The notes below the pieces were generated by a model, which searched no databases, was not told the DNA's origin, and saw nothing but the letters and a program-made list of their open reading frames with translations. Shown here piece by piece: positions 58,777 through 64,000 of a stretch of DNA of 64,000 bases. The position numbers were made by a program, and so were the translations under genes. Position 1 is the stretch's first letter; the number at the start of each line of letters is the position of its first letter. The DNA is from Helochares maculicollis (lineage: Eukaryota; Arthropoda; Insecta; Coleoptera; Hydrophilidae): contig JAWQRO010000052.1 of NCBI GenBank assembly GCA_033557835.1, forward strand, positions 1-64,000. The letters are read 5' to 3'.

Positions 58777-61700
58777 ATTTTGAGCTTTTCCGAGGTAAGT
58801 CCACTCCTTTAATTAAGAGTGAACTGCGATTCTATTATGCCTAGAAAGCAAAATATAGGGAGCTTGTCCTCTAAACAAATGCGACGCTGACACTAATTAA
58901 GCGAGCTGTTTGTGAATGAGACGGGGGGCTTTGGAGCTCCTAATTTGCAAGGGGTTAGGAGAAATAAAGTAGGGCACAACCACAAAGTTTTTTCCTACTT
59001 AAAACTCACATGACGTTTTTAATTACGGGCGAGGAATTTTTATTGCTTTCAGAATAAGTTTAGTAAGTAGATTTCTGATTTTTCATATCTGTGTTGAGCA
59101 AAACAATGACGAATAGTCTCAAATGCTAGATGAACTTGGCGTTTTCAACTTCCGTTTAATTTTTAATTTTAGAGATTTTCTGCACAACAAAGTCTTCAAA
59201 TTACACATTCTTGTATCTTACAATCTCAAGTTTTCTATCATTATTTCATTGCTTTGTTGATATTTTAACTACCCGCTTTTTGGTACCAACTAAGATTACA
59301 TTTATAGACGTTTTACATACGATTTTTTCTCTAGGTTTTTCTACATGTCTTAGACATTGTAATTATAAAGCATACAGCTCTTAAATTAAGTATAGTACAA
59401 CTTTTTATGTGATGTCATGGAAGCATTGTAGATTAAAAATAAGTAAGTTTTCCATTTCATTCCATATCTAATCTATGCCTGACAAAACAAGGCACAGCTT
59501 CTACCTTCAGAATTTTAGTGAACGCACTTAATTGAGGCCATAGACTAAATAGGTTGTGCCAAGCGAAGCGAAGCACAGCTACGACGTTTTAAATTCTAAT
59601 TTATATTTAGGGCGACTTCTATGTAAAAGTGGAGAGGCTCATAGGACTGTTTATGAATGGCCACTCTTAATAAAGATCGATTAATTGAATTTCGCCTTAC
59701 TTAAAGTGAAAGTAATATAATACGGTAGCTTAATTCTTTGGATCCTCCTTAGCTCATTTTAAAGACTAATTTTCTTGAAAAAATATTACTGATACGTATG
59801 TTCCAAAAATCGGCAAAGATTTTATATGATAGCCATATGAAAAATTCTACCACATCAAACGCTCTGCACGCTATCGTTCACACACACACAAACGGCATGC
59901 TAAAAATGAGCAAAATTTGTTATAACTTCGAGGTCAAATTTTTTATGATAGCAATATCTTCCCTTTACTATACCTCGCATGGTATAGGTGAATGTAGTAA
60001 AAAAACAACCTAGAAAACGTAGCATTCATCACCATTTTACGTTCGTTAATCAGATGACCATATTTTGCAATACTAAAAGGTTATAACCATCACATCTTAC
60101 ATGAGAATCAAAACCATTCATTCGCGATCGTTAAAAATTATTTTACACCTAATTAGCGCTTGCCTACTCATCCATCCATTTCATCTCTGCGCCTAATAAT
60201 GCTAATTGAATTAAAGGCAATAATAAGATACAAGTAATAACAACGTCGAAAATTTTAATCTTCTCTTTCCCATTTAATCGTGCACCTTTAAAAAAGATAC
60301 TGTAATTGCACGTCAAAATTGATTTTTCAAAAGATATGCGTTGGCTGACGTGGTTCTCTGAACCACAAATGTAGCTCTATAATTATTTTAATAACGCGGT
60401 TGAATTAATATTACATAAATAGTAATTCCATAGCTATATTAAGTCCATAGATAGCCGAATACCATACCCTGAAATCATAGCTCTTCCGTAATCAGGGAGG
60501 ACGGAAATACTTATGATTACAAAAAACAGATTACTTATAGGTATATACTATACTTGTTAATACCAATACAAACAAACGAATTCATTAGCAATCTTCTTAC
60601 GCAAAAAATAGATATTTGTTTTCCTTATTCCATTAGAGAATTGCCCATCTCACGATTTTGAAACGTGATCGTCCTAGTATTGAGCAACATAGTTTCTATG
60701 CCAATTTCCCACAATAACACCATAGAAAGACGGTTCGAACTAATTGCCGGCAGGTTTATAACGATGAAATCTTAGAAATGCGCTCTAACAGTTTCCAAAC
60801 AGATAAAACCGTCGACTTATGTGTGAATTGGAAATTTCACAGGTGTTTCTCTTCGCTAGTTGATTTATGCGTATTTGCTCAACGTACATACAAAACTATG
60901 CCAAAGAAAAATCCGTAGCTTTGTAAAGTTTTTACTTGCTCGTCGATTTATGTACATACCATCACATCGTGGCGAAATTTCTAACAAGCTGCATTCCACA
61001 CTTCGATATCTAGAAGCGATACACATAAAATTTATTAAATCAGAAAAAGTTTATCGTCTCACATATTTTATCTCGACTGTAAAATTTTTATGTTCGCATC
61101 AATTTAAGTAGATATTTTTCTTTTAAATCTGGCAACACTAATGTTAGTACAAAATTCAAAACTAAGAGCAATCTGATTTATGCCTCGTTTCATCTACATT
61201 TAATTATTTTTTACCATCAGAAACACTTAAGGATTTTACTTGAATGCTGAATGTAGGCCACCTATTCATCATCATACAGCGTATTTTGCAAATCTATTCG
61301 ATTTGCAAGCAAAAGCGTCTTCCTAATTTCATTCCGCAGATTTGAAGTCATCTTCAAGTTGCATCCAACATCCGCAGACATCGATCACTAAAAGAAAACG
61401 CAGTGTCACATCGAATCTCCCCGGATTGCTTTGCGAAAGATCTAGATTAAAATCTAGGCGGTTCTTGAAGACTGCACCTCAAACGTATTCGCAAGGCTGG
61501 AGCGACGCGGCGCTGAAATGATGAAAATTGCATTCAGATTGCGCATTCCCACAATTATTTCAGAGCAGTTTCAGTTTAATCTAGTAAATGCAGCTGTAAA
61601 ACAACAAGAATAGGACCGCGCTGGAATTGTCTGGGTTTGCAAATTATGTCGGTTTTCTATGCAGGAAATCAAAATAAAATGGAAAAGCCGTTTTTGTTTC

Positions 61701-63592
61701 GTATGGTAATTTGTGATAATGCCATTCAAATATATGAAAATCGAGACTTAAAGCGTTGTAATCTTATGTAATTGAATGAGAGAGTTGATTTGTATCCTCG
61801 GACTGCGCGCCGTCTCGAAACAATCCAATAGAGATGCTCTCGGAAGGTTGTGTATGGCGATTTGCGTACTTTTTTGCTGAATGCGTCGCGGGAGTGACCT
61901 GAAATATTCAGTTTACTCTGAAATATTCTGAGAGATAAGTTTACATTTGAAATTTTATGTATTCATTTGAAATGTTCTGTAGTCGTCTGACGTAATCCGT
62001 ATGCATCAGATTAACTCGGTAGCTCTACGATTTAAATATGCATTAACATGAATTAAATTGTACATTCTGGCTTAATCCATTTAAGCGAAATATTCTTAAA
62101 TGTATCTAAACGTTGGGTTTATATCTGTACATTGTAGATATTGCAGAAATCAGCATCTATCTATCAATAAATAAATTCAATGTTTTCTAAAATACAATAA
62201 GTGAAATACGCGACAATTATCAAGGAGTTGCGTTTGGGTTGAAAGAACCTTACTAAGCAAATTTATGCGATTCCCTTGCAAAATCCTGTCCTGTTTCTCT
62301 ACAAAATGAAGTGTATTCAATAAGTTCAGAAAATCTGAAACCTATTCTCTCACTTGCTTAAAAATTGAAGATGATAATGAGAGGCGGAATACTGTTGGAG
62401 TTGCGGAATATAAGTTTGTATGTTTGGCACTTAAAAAACATACCTCTAACCGCGGCACCACTGAAGAAAGGTGTATAAAGAAGATGAGTATAAATAATGT
62501 ATGGGTTTATTGACTCAAATACTTGAGAGATAGCGGTATAAAAGTCTAGGATTGTAAATATCGCGGTTTGTTTTCTGAATACTGATGTGCGTGTGCGAGG
62601 AAAGGCAAACTTACGGTAAAATTATTTGGGTTAGTTAAACAAGCGTCTACAACTTTTATATTTTTTTAACGAGATACGACGAAAGATTATGAAAAATACG
62701 ACTGTTTAAGTTTTGTTGCTGCTTTGGAAACAGTTATAAAAAAATACTAAATATAAATTCTATACCTTTTTTTAGCCTTTTACTAAATCGCTTGTCTTTT
62801 CCATGAATTACTGTTACTTGTTTTAATCAAATTATAGAAGTACTGCAGATAGGTCAGAACCGAATAGTGGAAAATTCGCCCATGGAAGTAAACAGAAATA
62901 CTTTTGGCTGTAGCCCACTGCGCTATAAAATGATAATACGAATATATTCAAGAGACTTATTCTGTTTAAGAGCATGAGTACACTTAAAAATTCTGATTTG
63001 CTTATGTAGTTTTTAACCAAATGCTAGGGTTGCTCAGATTGTTTTTAGGCTTGTCGGTTTTTATATATTTATTTGCAGAGTAACCAATACACTAATATAT
63101 ACCCATATTATAATCGAAGTTATGTCGACCGGTAGGAACATAAAAATCTCGAAATAAAAATGTAAAAAAGAAATCTATTACATAAACACCAATATGTTGT
63201 ATAATAAGGCAATCACTAAAATTAATAAAACCGAAAAACAATGGTCGGTCACCGCAGAAATTTCAATAATAATAGGTTTGGGCATGCATAATTATCATAT
63301 GGGTTTGTCAAACCGCCTTTATTATTTACGACAAGATTTTACATTTTCCGCCTAATTAAAAGCCATAAAAACGTTTTTGCAGAAGATGCTAATTTTCAAA
63401 GTCCTTCGCAAAAACGCAGGTGTACAATTTGTTGCAATCATTTTACCAGTATAAAAAGCACATTGCCAGCCATTGAGTAAGCAAACACTTTTTAGCCTAT
63501 GCTAGTATGCAACAGTGAAGAGGTGAAGGGGCGGTTTGCTCATGCTGTAGAGTAATTCCGCTTGGTGACCTAATAAGCCCAATCAGCAAGCC
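58777..63592. other. Intergenic DNA, no gene seen
   Basis: A long block of AT-rich DNA with GC-mixed islands at about 58900-58980, 61320-61640 and 61780-61900. CTAGATT/AATCTAG (61442-61457) is a perfect 7-bp inverted repeat with a 2-base spacer. None of the open frames (for example 60860-61111) has a recognisable domain. Confidence 0.35.
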
Positions 63593-63660
63593 CCGATTAA
63601 ATTATAGCTTAATCGGCAGCGGAATCCACTAATCCATATATAGGTCCCTTGATCAATTCA
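63350..63660. promoter_or_regulatory. Regulatory-looking island with a homeodomain-type inverted repeat
   Basis: A GC-mixed stretch with no usable frame. CCGATTAA (63593-63600) and TTAATCGG (63609-63616) form a perfect 8-bp inverted repeat with an 8-base spacer; each arm contains GATTA/TAATC, the core of Bicoid/Otx/Pitx-type homeodomains. CTAATTA and further TAATCC cores lie nearby. Enhancer function is inference only. Confidence 0.35.
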
Positions 63661-64000
63661 TTATCACAATAGGACAATTACATTGTATAGAGATTATACG
63701 TATAAATTTACAGCTGACACGGGGACACCGTTTACATGCTGATGTTGCCGCTTGCTTCTGAGACAGTAGTCAGTACGAAGCGACCTCAGAAATTTTGCAA
63801 GACCCTCTCAAAAGTTGAATTTGTTAAACATTTCGCACTCGAATGAAGACGCAGAATAAAATAACAAACACTTCTCTTGTAAGGTGTAGTGAACAGAACG
63901 AGAAATAGAAATAAACTTTGAATAGCCTTGCCAAAGCAAAAGCCTCAAGAAAAGAAAGTCTAGTTACATCTCGATTTATTAATTATTCATAAAACATCGT

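Overview
The window is eukaryotic: AT-rich, gene-poor DNA with spliceosomal introns, AATAAA polyadenylation signals, long (TA)n microsatellites and worn transposons of the mariner and pogo/Tigger type. Together with a relic of an axonemal-type dynein heavy chain, this suggests an invertebrate animal, most likely an insect; I cannot name the species. No operons, tRNAs, rRNAs, CRISPR arrays or intact mobile elements were seen.

Only one convincing protein-coding gene is present: a three-exon plus-strand gene at 23383-25787. Its splice phases match exactly, and it encodes about 156 residues of mostly helical, coiled-coil-like protein, followed by two AATAAA signals. I do not recognise the family. 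Intron 2 holds a possible alternative 3' exon with its own AATAAA.

Five decayed coding relics were found by reading translations through stops and frameshifts: an axonemal-type dynein heavy chain pseudogene (12780-13925, +), a mariner transposase (20859-21640, +), the N-terminal part of a second mariner transposase (26900-27065, -), a pogo/Tigger-like transposase (35300-36110, -) and another IS630/Tc1/mariner-superfamily transposase (39590-40140, +).

The remainder is non-coding. It includes a degenerate 16-bp-period minisatellite (5019-5242), two dispersed repeat pairs (10132/52654 inverted; 54682/55766 direct), several perfect short inverted repeats, islands of higher GC that look like promoters or conserved regulatory DNA (notably 36900-37445 with an RFX X-box-like site), and a set of short segments bounded by consensus splice sites at 45264-51754 that could be non-coding or 5'-UTR exons of a transcript running to the right. 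The long intergenic blocks rich in TTAATTA-type homeodomain cores fit a regulatory landscape, but this is inference. I found no clear new biological system; the best leads are the dynein relic, the unassigned helical gene, the mini-exon set and the 16-bp minisatellite.
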